Shown here: piece after piece, positions 33,914-44,668 of the stretch
Layout: every line of letters begins with the position of its first letter
Numbering within the stretch: the first letter of the stretch is position 1
Assembly: GCA_005656395.1 (NCBI GenBank)
Contig: SRSI01000002.1
Coordinates: forward strand, 186,001 to 250,000
Direction of reading: 5' to 3'
Origin: Strongyloides papillosus
Taxonomy: Eukaryota; Nematoda; Chromadorea; Rhabditida; Strongyloididae
Length of the DNA: 64,000 nucleotides
The notes under the pieces: model-generated
The model's input: only the letters and a program-made list of their open reading frames with translations
The model's database searches: none
Told to the model about the DNA's origin: nothing
Translations under genes and position numbers: made by a program

Positions 33914-34801
33914 TCAATCAATCTTATTCGCTACATCTATATCAACTGTACCATTTAATTTCATCTTTCTTCTTCGCAATATTACTTTTGGAATTTGATA
34001 TTTACTTGATATTGCTCTATGATCTGAATTTACGAAGAATTGAGAAAATGTTAAGATTCTGAAGTTGGTTATTAATTTTCTTTCTCCTACAATATAATCA
34101 ATTTCGGATCTTTGTGTTTTTGAAGTATTTGACCATGTAAATCTACTACTATTTCTTCTTTTATAGTATGTATTAATCACACTAATGTTTAATTTCATTG
34201 CCAATTCTAATAATCTTATACCATTGTTATTAACTTCAGAACACATATAATATCCTCCGTGTATGTTCTTCATTTTATTTCTTCCTATATAACCATTGAA
34301 ATCACCTAATATAACAGGCTTTCTAACAATAATATCTTTATTCTTTTTATCTTCATTAATTGATAATTCTATAACTTCATTTACTTCTGCAAAAAATTTG
34401 TTTTTTGTTTCATCATTGTTATCGTCTGTTGGTGCATATATGCCTATATACGTTGTAAGTACTTTGTTATTTAATTGTTGAACAACTGCAATTCTATTAT
34501 TGTAAATTTTCAATTTATAGATATTAATATTATTTTTGACGTATATAGCCATTTCTCCACTAACTCCAGTGGATTTTTCATTTATTTTGTTCATTTTTCC
34601 TTCACCTATCCATAATTTACCATGATCTACATCAAAATTTGATGATATTTTTGATTTAGTCTCTGCTATAAACATAATGTCAATGTCATTGTTTTTTATT
34701 TCAGTAATTAAATCAAAGATTTTTCCTTTTGAAGTTAAAAATCTGGCATTTAAATATCCCAGCTTTATGGTAATGTCTTTGGCCACTCTATTCCTTGCCA
34801 T
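33914..34801 (-). pseudogene. RTE endonuclease (EEP fold) domain
   Basis: From the ATG at 34801, 295 codons cover the complete endonuclease: LGYLNARFL (asparagine), FIAETKS (glutamate), IGIYAPTDD, the metal-binding VILGDFNGYIG, RSEIDYIVG and the final NSDHRAISS with the catalytic aspartate-histidine. The enzyme nicks target DNA to prime reverse transcription. The frame ends in a TGA at 33914, and a TAA follows within about 70 nt in the same frame; the RT domain then continues in that frame. In intact RTE elements endonuclease and RT are one polypeptide, so these are nonsense mutations. Confidence 0.85.
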
Positions 34802-35160
34802 TTTTCAAGAACTTCCTTGTGTAGTAGACTTTCAGACTGTTTTAGTATAATATTTGTAAAAGTGATTACAATGATATTAAAAAACACTCTCTCTCTAAAA
34901 CGATTTTAGGAAAGTCCATGTTCATTAATAATCATATAACTATTGTAACATACATGTATAAAAGATGAAAAAATTAATTCAAACGTCATTACCATTGTCA
35001 TGTACTTGAAAATCGCTCTATCATTAAATGGTTTGTAAGTTATGCTTCGGTAAAAAAAGTAGACATTAGGTATAAATGTCAAAGAATAGCCAATTAATAC
35101 TTCATAATTCTGAAAACTAACCTCTGGATAGAGGTATTCTGGTATTGCTGACGCATTCAT

Positions 35161-35781
35161 CTTTTAAGAAAATAAGTGATAAATATAAACTGCTAGGAAA
35201 AACTTAAATATACTTATAAATAATATTTTTAATTAAAATTGCTACATGGGTAGATTAAAATTAATTGTATTAAATCTTTTTTTATGAATAAGAAGATAAA
35301 TTCATACAATGCTTTTGAGGAAGTGATATTTTAATTTTATTACACTCCTTATATAATAACTTCCAGTCATTATCTTTCCGGTTATTTTAAACATTGTCTA
35401 TAACTGTCAGCAATTAATTTCCATCCCATCCGTGAATATGCATTCCTTGTGTTCTTATGCTAATGAATATAAAAATTAATCTTATTCTTCTCCCCTAATA
35501 GTTACATGCCATGCTAACGTTAATTAATCTAAAACTTTTATATACATAATTGTTTGTCATCATTTTATTAGTAGATAATTTTATAATTTGTGATGATGCT
35601 ATATTTGAATGTAAATACTAATTGCATAATAAATATCCAATGAAGTATGTGTTAATAGAATTATACAAAAGAGGTTATAAAAAAATGTATATAGGCTAAT
35701 GATTAGACTTCCTTGAAACAAATATCAAGATTCTTTTTATTGACAATTACAATAATTAACATCCTTGATGAAAATTTGTTT
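35161..35781. other. Spacer between tandem GPCR genes
   Basis: AT-rich sequence that is both upstream of the broken GPCR and downstream of the intact one. No promoter motif stands out. Confidence 0.3.
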
Positions 35782-36767
35782 TTAACTTATGCTTTTTATA
35801 CGGTTAGTTCTTACGGTATTTGGAATTGGAACTGCTATTTTTGTACCTCTAAAATCATTAATCATCATATTCCTGAATTCTTTTATTATAACAAGTGAAA
35901 GAAAGATACAAAAACCATTTCCAATGCAGTAGAATGAGCTTAGCGTAATTTCAGCTACAATGACCTGATTTCTTGCTAAAAAATTATTTGTAAGAATATG
36001 AAAAATAATCCAGACTAACTTGCAGAATAATATAAAATGTATGATATTGCAGGAACTTGGGAGATAAATGGAAAAATACTTTGAATTGCTATTCCTTTAA
36101 ACAATATCTTATTTTCATTTACATGTAACGTATTTGAAATTGATGTTGTTCGAGTTGCATTTACATAAATTTTATAGTTAATAAATATTGATAAAAATGG
36201 TAAGACAAGAATTATTAAAACATCGAGGTATTGTATCATTTCATATAAAGGTATTCTACTAAAAATTTTATAACCACAGGTTACATTCGGTAAATAATAA
36301 ATATCAATTTCGAAAAATTGCCCAATCATCATATATAAAAGTGGAGCTGTCGTAATGAATATTACTACGACCATAATGATAATATTTGGATTCTTATTAA
36401 AAATTATATTATAAAAACGAAAAATATTGAAGTAGAATGGTGTAGCAACTAAAAATTGATTTAAATTTTGATCGAATGTTCCTAGTTTCCCACATGTATT
36501 CAAATGCACCTTAGAACCAGTATAATAGTGAAAAAGAAGGTACCCATATAGAAATATATGGAAAGAGCATGCAAAAATGTATTCAAATGACATGGTAATT
36601 GTCATATATTTAAAGATTTTTCTTTTGTTAAATGGTTTATAAGTTATGCTTCTATAAAAAAAGTATATGTTCGGTATTATGGCAAAAATATTGATAAAAA
36701 ATACTTGGTAAGTTGAAGCCGAAATATATGGATAGATGTATTCTGGAGGAGCATAAGAGTTGTTCAT
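35782..36767 (-). CDS. Seven-transmembrane chemoreceptor-like GPCR
   Basis: Two exons, 36767-36020 and 35975-35782, with a 44-nt intron (GTTAGT..TTTTAG, phase 1) give 313 aa. There are seven hydrophobic segments, with the seventh in exon 2 (ITLSSFYCIGNGFCIFLSLV). Features seen in nematode Str/Srd/Srh-type chemoreceptors include a proline in a late helix (AIQSIFPFISQVP) and a cytoplasmic lysine/arginine tail. I cannot place it in one of those families with confidence. Cysteines in the first and second outer loops could form the usual disulfide. The tandem paralog is broken by a LINE. The gene starts at the only ATG that gives the full first helix. Likely role: chemosensory or peptide receptor at the membrane. 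Confidence 0.75.
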
Positions 36768-37746
36768 TGTAAAAGTTGTATGTAATAAATAAAATTATGT
36801 TTCAATAAGTATCTTAATTCGTTGTAAAGTCTTTAAATACATTTTTTTTATTTTAAATATCCATTAAATTCTTTTCAATTCATAATCGTCAATTATCTAT
36901 TGAGGAAAAAGTAATAAACTTGAGAAAAAAAATAAAGCTGCAAAAAGTATTTTTATTTTTGACATTATGCAAAAAACTATTATTTAATTAATCTTTTATC
37001 AATCAACTATTATTTTAACTCATAACCTTTAATTTTTGAAATATTATTATCACAAATCTATACTCTGTGGAATGCAATATTTATTTAGTAAACTTTAAAT
37101 TGTTGTCTTTTGTTGATTACATTTTTGTTTACCATAAAACAAAAGGTACACTAGATGATATCGAAAATATGTGGTATTTGTTTTAGGTGTAACAAAAGAT
37201 AGGTTACAATTATTTCCATGTAACTCACATGATATCTTTTGGGATAATAAGAATTATTCAAAAGTGTACAATTAAATTTATTATAATTTTAAAAGTCACG
37301 TATATGTAAGAATTAATCTCCGGAAGCGTAGATTTCTTTTGATGGATTTTTTAATAACAAAATAATTGTTGATAAAATTTATGATAATTATAACAGAGAT
37401 AAACTTCTTTAGAAATTTTCATTGGTTTGTTTTAAGATAAGATTGCTTTTGTGTAACTTAAGTTTGGTATTTTAAATTTGAAGTTAAATAACTTCAGCAT
37501 CAATTATGCAATTTAAAAAATTTATTCAATTGAAAAGGTAAAATTTCACTACCAAACCACAATGATTCTATTGTATTTGATGGAACATTCGAAGGACCTG
37601 ACACAGAACTCTCATCAACAAGTCAAAGTTTATATAAATGTAAAATTAAAAAATAAAAGTTATTTTTCAAAGAAATCAGGTACTTTTTTGTCAAACAAAT
37701 ATGACAGGTGGGAAAAAATATACTATTGAACATAAACTTAATTACC
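36768..37746. other. No gene seen
   Basis: AT-rich intergenic region separating the GPCR pair from the secreted low-complexity pair. Confidence 0.3.
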
Positions 37747-37755
37747 TATAAAAGG
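37747..37755 (+). promoter_or_regulatory. TATA box of the Arg/Gln-rich secreted gene
   Basis: TATAAAAGG lies 47 nt before the ATG at 37794, a core-promoter spacing like that of the other secreted-protein genes in the window. Confidence 0.6.
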
Positions 37756-37793
37756 GAAAAGCTTTCAAAAAACTTCAGTTAATTTTTATTGCA

Positions 37794-38741
37794 ATGATTT
37801 GCCTAAAAACAATATTCTTATTTTCACTAATACTTCTTGTGAGTATTATTTCAACTTATCATTTAAACGAAATAACTCCGTCTGATTTGATTAATCGCGA
37901 TGGTAGAAGTCTGATGCATAATGATGTTAATGAAGTTTCACTTCAAAGTCTTCCAGAAGGAACAAAATTTGATGCTGCCGTGAGGGATAAAAGACAGGCT
38001 AGAAGAAATAGAAGATCGAGACAAGGAAGACAACAAAGGATTCGTCAACAACAAGCAAGGGTTCGTCAACAGCAGGCAAGGGCTCGTCAAATGGCTCAAC
38101 GCAGAAGACAACAACAGTTAAGAAATCAAAGTAGAATGAGACAACAAAGATTGCGCCAGCAGCGTCAAAGGCAACAACAAATGAGAAGGCAAAGAATGCG
38201 CCAGCAAGAGGCAAGAAGACGTCAAATGGCTCAACGTAGAAGACAACAACAAATTCATCAAAGACAAATGAGAAGACTTCGAGAAACAATACGTCGATTA
38301 AGGCAGCAACAGCAATCCACAAGTCAAGCATCACAAACTACAACTAGTGCTGCAGCAACGGGAGGTGCAGCAGCAACAACAACAACAGCAGTAACAGAAG
38401 CAGCAGCTACTACTACTACCGCTAGTGTTACAACCACAACTACAGAAGCAACAACTGCTACTACAACCACTGCTTCAGCAGGTGCAGGTCAAAGATCAGA
38501 AGATGGTGCTGATGTAGAAATAGAGGAGGGTGGTAATAGTGGAGAAGGACAAGAAGAAGGGCAAGAAGAAGGACAAGAAGAAGGACAAGAAGAAGGACAA
38601 GAAGAAGGGCAAGAAGAAGGGCAAGAAGAAGGACAAGAAGAAGGACAAGAAGAAGGACAAGAAGAAGGGCAAGAAGAAGGACAAGAAGAAGGGCAAGAAG
38701 AAGGACAAGAAGAAGGGCAAGAAGAAGACTATGGAAAATAA
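37794..38741 (+). CDS. Secreted Arg/Gln-rich protein with acidic GQEE repeats
   Basis: Single exon, 315 aa. Signal peptide MICLKTIFLFSLILLVSIIS is followed by a 45-residue conserved segment (TYHLNEITPSDL to FDAAVRDKR) ending at a basic site. Then come three composition blocks: about 110 residues of arginine/glutamine (RQQRIRQQQARVRQQQARA), about 75 of alanine/threonine, and an acidic tail of 15 GQEE units closing EDYGK. The body has no cysteine. The N-terminal segment is homologous to that of the gene at 40873-41505 (STYHL / STYNL, then a matching fDa.vRdKR end), so the two form a family whose bodies have diverged completely. Function unknown. The strongly basic block followed by a strongly acidic one suggests a self-neutralising or matrix-like protein; this is inference. 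Confidence 0.75.
   Translation: MICLKTIFLFSLILLVSIISTYHLNEITPSDLINRDGRSLMHNDVNEVSLQSLPEGTKFDAAVRDKRQARRNRRSRQGRQQRIRQQQARVRQQQARARQMAQRRRQQQLRNQSRMRQQRLRQQRQRQQQMRRQRMRQQEARRRQMAQRRRQQQIHQRQMRRLRETIRRLRQQQQSTSQASQTTTSAAATGGAAATTTTAVTEAAATTTTASVTTTTTEATTATTTTASAGAGQRSEDGADVEIEEGGNSGEGQEEGQEEGQEEGQEEGQEEGQEEGQEEGQEEGQEEGQEEGQEEGQEEGQEEGQEEGQEEDYGK
38547..38726 (+). repeat. 12-bp coding minisatellite, 15 units
   Basis: Fifteen perfect-length units of GG(A/G)CAAGAAGAA encode (GQEE)15. The only variation is A/G at the third position of the glycine codon, which is silent. The array causes long spurious open frames on both strands. Confidence 0.9.
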
Positions 38742-39828
38742 AGAAATTCAATATAATATGTCAAAAATAGGTATAAAATATTGGAAGTTACTTATAGTAG
38801 TTTAGAAAATGTTGTTAATTCTAAAAAATACTTTTAGCAAAATTTCTAACTAAATATATAACTTTCCGTTTTTCAAATAAATATTTACATTACTTTAAGA
38901 GTTATTTATAGTTACTTAGATGACTGTCAGAGTTTGATTAATGATTAATAATAACTTTTAATAGTATTATTTAATCATGCTACAATACTATTTTAAAATA
39001 GCCATAACTTTTATTTTGTGAAAAAACAATTAGATAAAAGCAAATCACAATCTCTAAAATATTCTTAATATCAAGGCAGTACAATTTTAAAGTATCCTAT
39101 TGGCGTGTTACACTAGACAAAAAAGAATAGGTTTTATTCGCCACAATAAATATTGGAAAATCATAGATATAAATAATTTAAAGCTCTTAAGTAGTTTAAC
39201 AAAGGCCTCCTAAATAATATAAAAAACGAGAAAGCTACAATATAACATATAAAAGCTTACAGTTGTCAGATCTTTAGTTTTGTAGTAATAATAAAACAAC
39301 AGAATTAGTTTTAATAACACAACGCCCAAAGTATACAATTAGATGATACAATAATACTATAAAAGGATGAAATATCAAAACATGATATACTGTAAAAATA
39401 AATGACTAGTACAAATCTATTACTTTATATACATTAAGAATGAATCTTCTAAAAATAACAGATGATAGAGTGAGATTTAGAAATATGTTATCCCCAGATT
39501 CCAGATAATCCTATAAACATAGCGGAAAACCTTAGGTAATAAAGATTAAAACAAAAACGTAACATTCGATAAATATTACTGTTTTTACTAGCCATCAGCT
39601 TGATACAAGATGAATATAAACAAGCCAGAATAATTATTATTTACTTACTCCTTGTTTTCTTAAATAAAATGACTAATATTAACAACAGATTAACAGTCTG
39701 TATATAGCAAAAAAAATACATTCTAAATTTAAAAGTTATTAAAAAAAATATTTGCTAACTACAATTTATAATTGTTATATATGTAACAGCCTTTAAGTAA
39801 CAGTAGCTTTATATGTTGCTTGTTTATA
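38742..39828. other. No gene seen
   Basis: AT-rich with no recognisable feature. It separates the secreted-protein gene from the TIR element at 39831. Confidence 0.3.
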
Positions 39829-39830
39829 TA

Positions 39831-40574
39831 CCATTTCCCGGTCAAATTCAACATTTTCCTATTCAATTTCAACATTTTATTATTAAAATTCAACAATGCT
39901 TCAATTTACTTTTATTTTTAATTTTTTAAAAGTAAAAAATGTAATTTTTATAAAATTAAGTACTCTTTCATGTAAATTTTACTTTAATGAAGAAGTAAAC
40001 GCGATGAAATTGAAAGAATTATAAGCATGTTTAATTTTGACTTTAAATTTCTTTCACCATATTCATACATGCTTAATCCTATTGAAAATGCATTTTCTAA
40101 GATTAAAAACTGCGTTAGATCAAGATTAAGAAATAATGAAAATGGAGTTTTATCAGATGTAATAATGTCTGAGATAAATAATATTACATCAACTGATTGT
40201 AATGGGTACTTTAGATATATTACAAAAAATATTACAAATTGTGCTGCCGAACTTCCCTAATATCATAAATGAAATCAAATTTATTAATTTTTAAAATCGT
40301 ATGCTTTTTATAAATTAAAAATTTATTAAAAGTTCTATATAATTTTATATTAATATATAATATTTTTAAAAACATACCTTATAGCTAAAAAAATTAAAAT
40401 TAATCTTTATGAAGATGATTATGAAGTGTCGAAATTGAATAAAAAATGTTTTCTTCGAATGGGAAAATGTTGAAATTGAATAGGAAAATGTTGAATTTGA
40501 ATGGAAAAATGTTGAGATTGAATAGGAAAATGTTGAGTTCGGTTGGGAAAATGTTGAATTTGATCGAGAAATGG
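39831..40574 (+). mobile_element. Tc1/IS630-superfamily element with subterminal repeats
   Basis: Inverted ends CCATTTCCCGGTCAAATTCA and CCATTTCTCGATCAAATTCA are flanked by TA (39829-39830, 40575-40576). Inside each end a motif of about 22 bp containing ATTCAACATTTTCC is repeated in tandem, two to three copies at the left and about six at the right (40440-40560). Such subterminal arrays usually bind the transposase. The interior holds the last part of a transposase. Confidence 0.7.
40027..40260 (+). pseudogene. IS630/Tc1-like transposase C-terminal fragment
   Basis: A 77-codon plus-strand frame contains LSPYSYMLNPIENAFSKIK, the conserved SPYSP.LNPIE...FS.IK box. That box carries the last catalytic acid of the DDE core in IS630/Tc1-related transposases. 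It ends ITNCAAELP with a TAA at 40258-40260. The first two catalytic aspartates are missing, so it is a relic of a deletion derivative. Confidence 0.6.
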
Positions 40575-40814
40575 TATATCATCGTAATAATACTATATAG
40601 GAGGTACATTTCAATAATATTATCTAAAGACATATTTTTTGCTTACGAAGTAAATCAAAGTTTTTCTTAAAATAATGCTTTATTATTATTAAACTTTCTA
40701 AATAAAGAAGAAAATAAATAAAGTTCGTTTTTTTGTAAATATAAATTATTTTTATTATACAAAAGATTAGTAACAGGTGTAGAAAATATATTAATAGTTA
40801 ATAAATAAATTATC

Positions 40815-40822
40815 TATAAAAA
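40815..40822 (+). promoter_or_regulatory. TATA box of the lysine/glutamine-rich secreted gene
   Basis: TATAAAAA lies 58 nt before the ATG at 40873. Confidence 0.5.
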
Positions 40823-40872
40823 TGAGCAGTTTTTTAAAAAAAATTTAATCAATTCAAACAATTTAATTTTAA

Positions 40873-41505
40873 ATGTTTCATCCAAAATCCAGATTTCTAT
40901 TTATTCTAGTAATTCTGGTAGGTGTCATTTCTACTTATAACTTGGAAAAGTTAGATGCAAACGATTTGGCAGATCATAACTTTGTTCTTAGTAATGGAAT
41001 TTTAGTTAATAACGATGCTAGCAAACTTTCAAGTTTTCCAGAAGAAAATAGTTTTGATGTTGATACAAGGAAAAAAAGAATGGCACCGTTAAATAAAAGA
41101 AAAATGAAAAACAAACTAAATCAAATAAAAAAACAAAAACAAAAGGAAATAGAAGCTCATAAAAGAAATGAAAGACACTTAAAAGAATTGTTACGTAAAC
41201 AACAAAAACAACGCGAAGCAGCTAAGCGTGAACAACAAAAGCAACAGCAGTTAGCTGCACTTAAAAAAGCATTACAATTAAAGCAATTAAAGGAACGACA
41301 GTTACAAGAAAGATTACGTCGTGATGAAGAACGTTTAAAAAAACTAGAATTTATACATAATAAGATGAAAGAAACTCAAGTTACTGTAAAACCACATATA
41401 ATAACAAAAACTATTAAGGTATTACCAAGCAAAAAAAATACTTTGGTAACACCTAAAGAAAAAACTACAAGAGTTGTGAGGAGAAAAGTAACTAAAAAGC
41501 AATGA
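40873..41505 (+). CDS. Secreted Lys/Gln-rich coiled-coil protein, paralog of the 37.8-kb gene
   Basis: Single exon, 210 aa. The signal peptide is near-typical (SRFLFILVILVGVIS), followed by TYNLEKLDANDLADHNF and FDVDTRKKRM, aligned with the N-terminal segment of the protein at 37794. The body is lysine/glutamine-rich with heptad-like spacing (KQLKERQLQERLRRDEERL) and should form a long charged helix or coiled coil. The tail is basic (VVRRKVTKKQ). No cysteine or catalytic motif. It has neither the Ala/Thr block nor the acidic repeats of its paralog. The basic KKR after the conserved segment could be a processing site. Function unknown. Confidence 0.72.
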   Translation: MFHPKSRFLFILVILVGVISTYNLEKLDANDLADHNFVLSNGILVNNDASKLSSFPEENSFDVDTRKKRMAPLNKRKMKNKLNQIKKQKQKEIEAHKRNERHLKELLRKQQKQREAAKREQQKQQQLAALKKALQLKQLKERQLQERLRRDEERLKKLEFIHNKMKETQVTVKPHIITKTIKVLPSKKNTLVTPKEKTTRVVRRKVTKKQ

Positions 41506-42210
41506 CCATCCTTACCACTATGAACATAAATATGAGGATGAATAAATTGATAAAAATTGTGATAAATTGATGTAAAATAACTTTCAGGATTATACAAAAC
41601 TTCCTTTAATATTCTATGAAATATTGTTAAATATTAATAATATTGTTGTCGATATTTCAAATTAAATTATCCTATATTTCACTCTACAATAAACATTAAA
41701 ACATTCTTGATATTATATACAGTGTTTGCTATTTTTTGCCTATTTTTAGAGTTGTAATCTTGAAAGTCTAAAGCAGCTCTTGGACAGTAAAAGTCTTACA
41801 TTGGACTTTAGATAAACTTTAATTTAACAAATAAGTAAATTAATATAACAATAAAGATACAGCAAAGAAAAATGAGAAATAAACTGATTGATAAATCAAT
41901 GGAAAAGAGTAAAATAAGAAATCAAAGTATATATTGCCTATAATGTTTTTTTATATAATGTGCAATATTATTTAGTTTTTTTCTAGAGTACTAAACACTA
42001 AATAAATATTTTCTTTATAGTGATTTTTTTCATAAACTGGTGAAACATAAAGTTTGTCATTTAAAATATCAATACTTTCATCATCTGTTTGTGTTTGGTC
42101 TTATAATTGTAGGTCTTCGATCTTTTAATGATTTGATATTTTTTACTGTCATTATTTTAATTTTATAGTTTTCTAATTTTTTTTAATAATTTCATTACAT
42201 ATTTCATTTA
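41506..42210. other. No gene seen
   Basis: AT-rich 3' flank. No repeat boundary is visible before the mariner element at 42213. Confidence 0.3.
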
Positions 42211-42212
42211 TA

Positions 42213-43496
42213 TTAGGTTGTTCAATTGAAAATGTCGCTTTTTGACAGTCAATTTTAAAATGTCATAACTCAGTCAAAAATTAACATTTTTATTTCAAAT
42301 TGGTACCGTTGGAATCAGCACATTGTTGCCAACGTGATACAAGTTTATTTATGCCATTTGGAAAAAAACTCCGGTCTCTAGAATCCAAAAAATCCAAGAT
42401 GTCATTTTTCAGGTCATCAGATTTGGTGAATTTCTTCTGCCACAAATGAAGCTCTAATTCCTTGAATAAATGATAATCTGTTGGAGACAAGTCCTGTGAA
42501 TAAAGAGAATGCGGCAGAGTTTTATATTCCAATTCTTTAAGCTTCTGCATCGTCGTTTTTGAGACGTGAAGTTTAGCAGTATCATGGAGTAATATAGGAC
42601 CTCTTCTGTTGACCAATGCAGGCTTCAGAACAGATAATTTCTTGCGCGTTTCTTCTTTTTCCTTACAGTATCTTTCCGCAGTCATAGTTTCTCTAGGATT
42701 TAGATACTTATGATGAATGATTCCATCACAATTTCACCAAATAATTAGGTTTACTTTCTTATTTGAATGCCTAAGTTTCGGGAAGTTTTTAGGTCTCTCA
42801 TTTTTGCCCACCCATTGCAATGACTTCTTACAATTGTCAAAAATGATCCATTTTTCATCGCACGTTACAATCTTTTTTAAAAATGGATCATTTTTATTCT
42901 TGTGAATCAAAGAATAACAAGTTTACATGCTTCTACAACATTGGTCGGGAGTATACTCATGGGGTATGTAAGAATTCATTTTTTCTTTATATTTATGGGT
43001 TTTAAGTGGTTGGATACAGTTTCAACACTGACATTTAATTTCCCTATGAGCTTCCAAACAGTTATTCTTGGATTATGTTCCACCATTCTTTTTATTTTTT
43101 CGTTCTCAAGAACATTTATTCCATGAAAACCCTCCTATCATTGAAGACTTATATCTCCATTGCGGAATTTCTGGAACCAACGTTGTAAGGTTCGTTTGTT
43201 AGTGGATCTTTGACCAAATGCTTTATTTATTTTCCTTGAAGTTTTGGTTGCTGCTTGGCCAAGTTCGAACTCTTACAAGTAAATTGATCGGAAATCCATT
43301 TTTGACGTAACTTCTTTTTAGAGTAATAGAAACTTTTTAATAATTTCGAACAAAATGCAAAAAGATGACAATGATAGTCCTCGATTTGCTCTGCAAGATG
43401 GTATATATCTTGTAGCGATACGTGAATGTATAAGAAAGTTAAGATCATTTAAATTTTGATGATCTAAAAAGCGACATTTTCAATTGAACAACCTAA
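42213..43496 (-). mobile_element. Mariner transposon, full length but decayed
   Basis: Perfect-looking inverted ends (TTAGGTTGTTCAATTGAAAA on the left) are flanked by TA at 42211-42212 and 43497-43498. Length is 1284 bp, the usual mariner size. TTAGGTTG is the classic mariner terminus. The transposase lies on the minus strand. A deletion derivative with related ends is at 55287-55871. Confidence 0.88.
42290..43330 (-). pseudogene. Mariner transposase (D,D34D type), frameshifted
   Basis: The C-terminal half is an open frame from 42685 to 42290. It includes LLHDTAKLHVSKTT with the second catalytic aspartate and, 34 residues on, SLYSQDLSPTDYHLFKEL with the third, which is the mariner signature. 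The N-terminal helix-turn-helix part (SSNLAKQQPKL) is found near 43260-43300 but stops and frameshifts separate it from the core. This copy cannot make an intact enzyme. Confidence 0.8.
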
Positions 43497-43498
43497 TA

Positions 43499-44668
43499 AA
43501 AATCTATATTATTTTATAGCTTTTCATAAGTTTGATTTTTAAAGATGATCTTTAAAAGACATGGAAAATGGAATTTGACAGTCAACTACATTAAATATGC
43601 TACATATTTGTAAAATTTGCTATATCCTATGACATTTTGCGTCATTTTTTTGACCAATTTGCGCTATCTTTGTACATTTTGTGCCACCTTTTTTAGCAAT
43701 TTGACCATCTTAATACATTTTTGCGACATGTATCTTTCATACCAAATAAAATATTCTTCAACATAATTTAGGTATATTAAAGAGTAAAATAATATTATTA
43801 AAATAAAGTGGAATTGAATTGGAAAAAGTGACTTTCGCTTGTCTATTGGGTAACAAAAATGGTTTTTTTAAGAAACATACATAATATGGGCAAGCGAAAA
43901 AGCATTCTTTTTTATTTTTTACTAACTTATTTTTTGATTATTCCATTGTATTCAGTTCACACACGGCAACGCACTTTACAGCGACCCCTACCCTAATTAA
44001 GTTAAAAAAGAGACGATGGAGATCAACTTGCCCGTGGTCACCTATGATCAAGCGAAATGACATTACAAAAAAGAAAAAAATATGAATAACCATGGACAAA
44101 CGAATGTCTACCGTCTGAAAAAAGATGGCGCAAATTGGTCAAAAAGATGTAGCAAAAATGACAAAAATGGCACAAATTGATAACAAAGATGGCGCAAAAT
44201 GTCATAAGATGTAGCAAATTTTACAAAGATGTAGCATATTTGATGTAGATAAATCTTAAATTCTGGGGTTCAAAAGACATTATGAAAAAAATTTAGAGCA
44301 TCAAATGTGAAAATTTTATAAATTACAATTTATAATAATTCAAACGATTGAAAAATATTTAAAAAATGTACTTTAATATGTTAAAAATGTCTTTTTTTTT
44401 ATAAAAGTGTTTGTAATTTTACATAGAATTAAATTCCAACCTTGTATTTTAAAATGTATTGTAGAAAACAACTTATGTTCTAAAAAAAAAATAATATACT
44501 AAAAAAAGAGAAACTTATTTTAATATTTCACTAATTATTGTTTTAATTTTCCATGTACAAAATAATTGTGGTAAAATTAGTCGCAAATAAAGAAAATTTG
44601 AATTTTATTTGGTATGACAAATTTACTACATTTTATACAAACCTGTGTCCTTTTTTTTTCTGTGTGTA
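43499..44668. repeat. Interspersed TIR repeat, copy C, split by a MITE
   Basis: The left part (43499-43562) matches the AAAAATCCATAT...TTTTCATA block of copy A. The right part (44272-44668) matches the remainder and ends CCTTTTTTTTTCTGTGTGTA like copy A. A foldback element occupies the middle, and the mariner abuts the left edge. Confidence 0.6.
43586..44248. mobile_element. Foldback/MITE with TIRs of about 100 bp
   Basis: The left arm CTACATTAAATATGCTACAT pairs with the right end CTACATCAAATATGCTACAT (inverted). The match continues through TTTGTAAAATTTGCTA, ATGACATTTTGCG and CAATTTG(C/T)GCCA for about 100 bp. The 660-bp element has no coding sequence. The boxes GCGCAAATTGGTC and TGTAGCAAA repeat within the arms. 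Confidence 0.75.

Larger units (their letters stand above)
31905..34917 (-). mobile_element. RTE-clade LINE inserted in a GPCR gene
   Basis: The element runs on the minus strand from about 34917 to 31905 and is flanked by ATGTT at 34918-34922 and 31900-31904. It has an apurinic-type endonuclease followed by reverse transcriptase, almost no 3' UTR, and a (TAA)n tail on the coding strand at 31905-31923. Short repeat tails and compact 3' ends are typical of the RTE clade. The 5' leader is only about 115 bp, so the copy may be close to full length. Two stops and one frameshift disrupt the coding frame. Confidence 0.88.
31160..35160 (-). pseudogene. Chemoreceptor-like GPCR split by an RTE retrotransposon
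   Basis: This is a paralog of the intact receptor at 35782-36767, with the same two-exon plan. Exon 1 is in two parts (35160-34918 and 31899-31398), separated by an RTE element and its 5-bp target duplication. A 38-nt intron (31360-31397) leads to exon 2 (31359-31160). The two halves join in frame across the target site, with an exon-1 length of 745 nt against 748 in the paralog. Shared stretches include FFYRSITYKPFN, TPFYFNI, IIFNKNPNIII and LFKGIAIQSIFPF. A second lesion is a TAA at 31834-31836 where the paralog has a glutamine codon (after DLNVN). Otherwise the frame is clean, so inactivation looks recent. Confidence 0.85.

Noticed and set aside
38461..38805. Long open frames of leucine, phenylalanine/serine or lysine repeats on both strands
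   Set aside because: They are alternative-frame readings of the GQEE-coding minisatellite.
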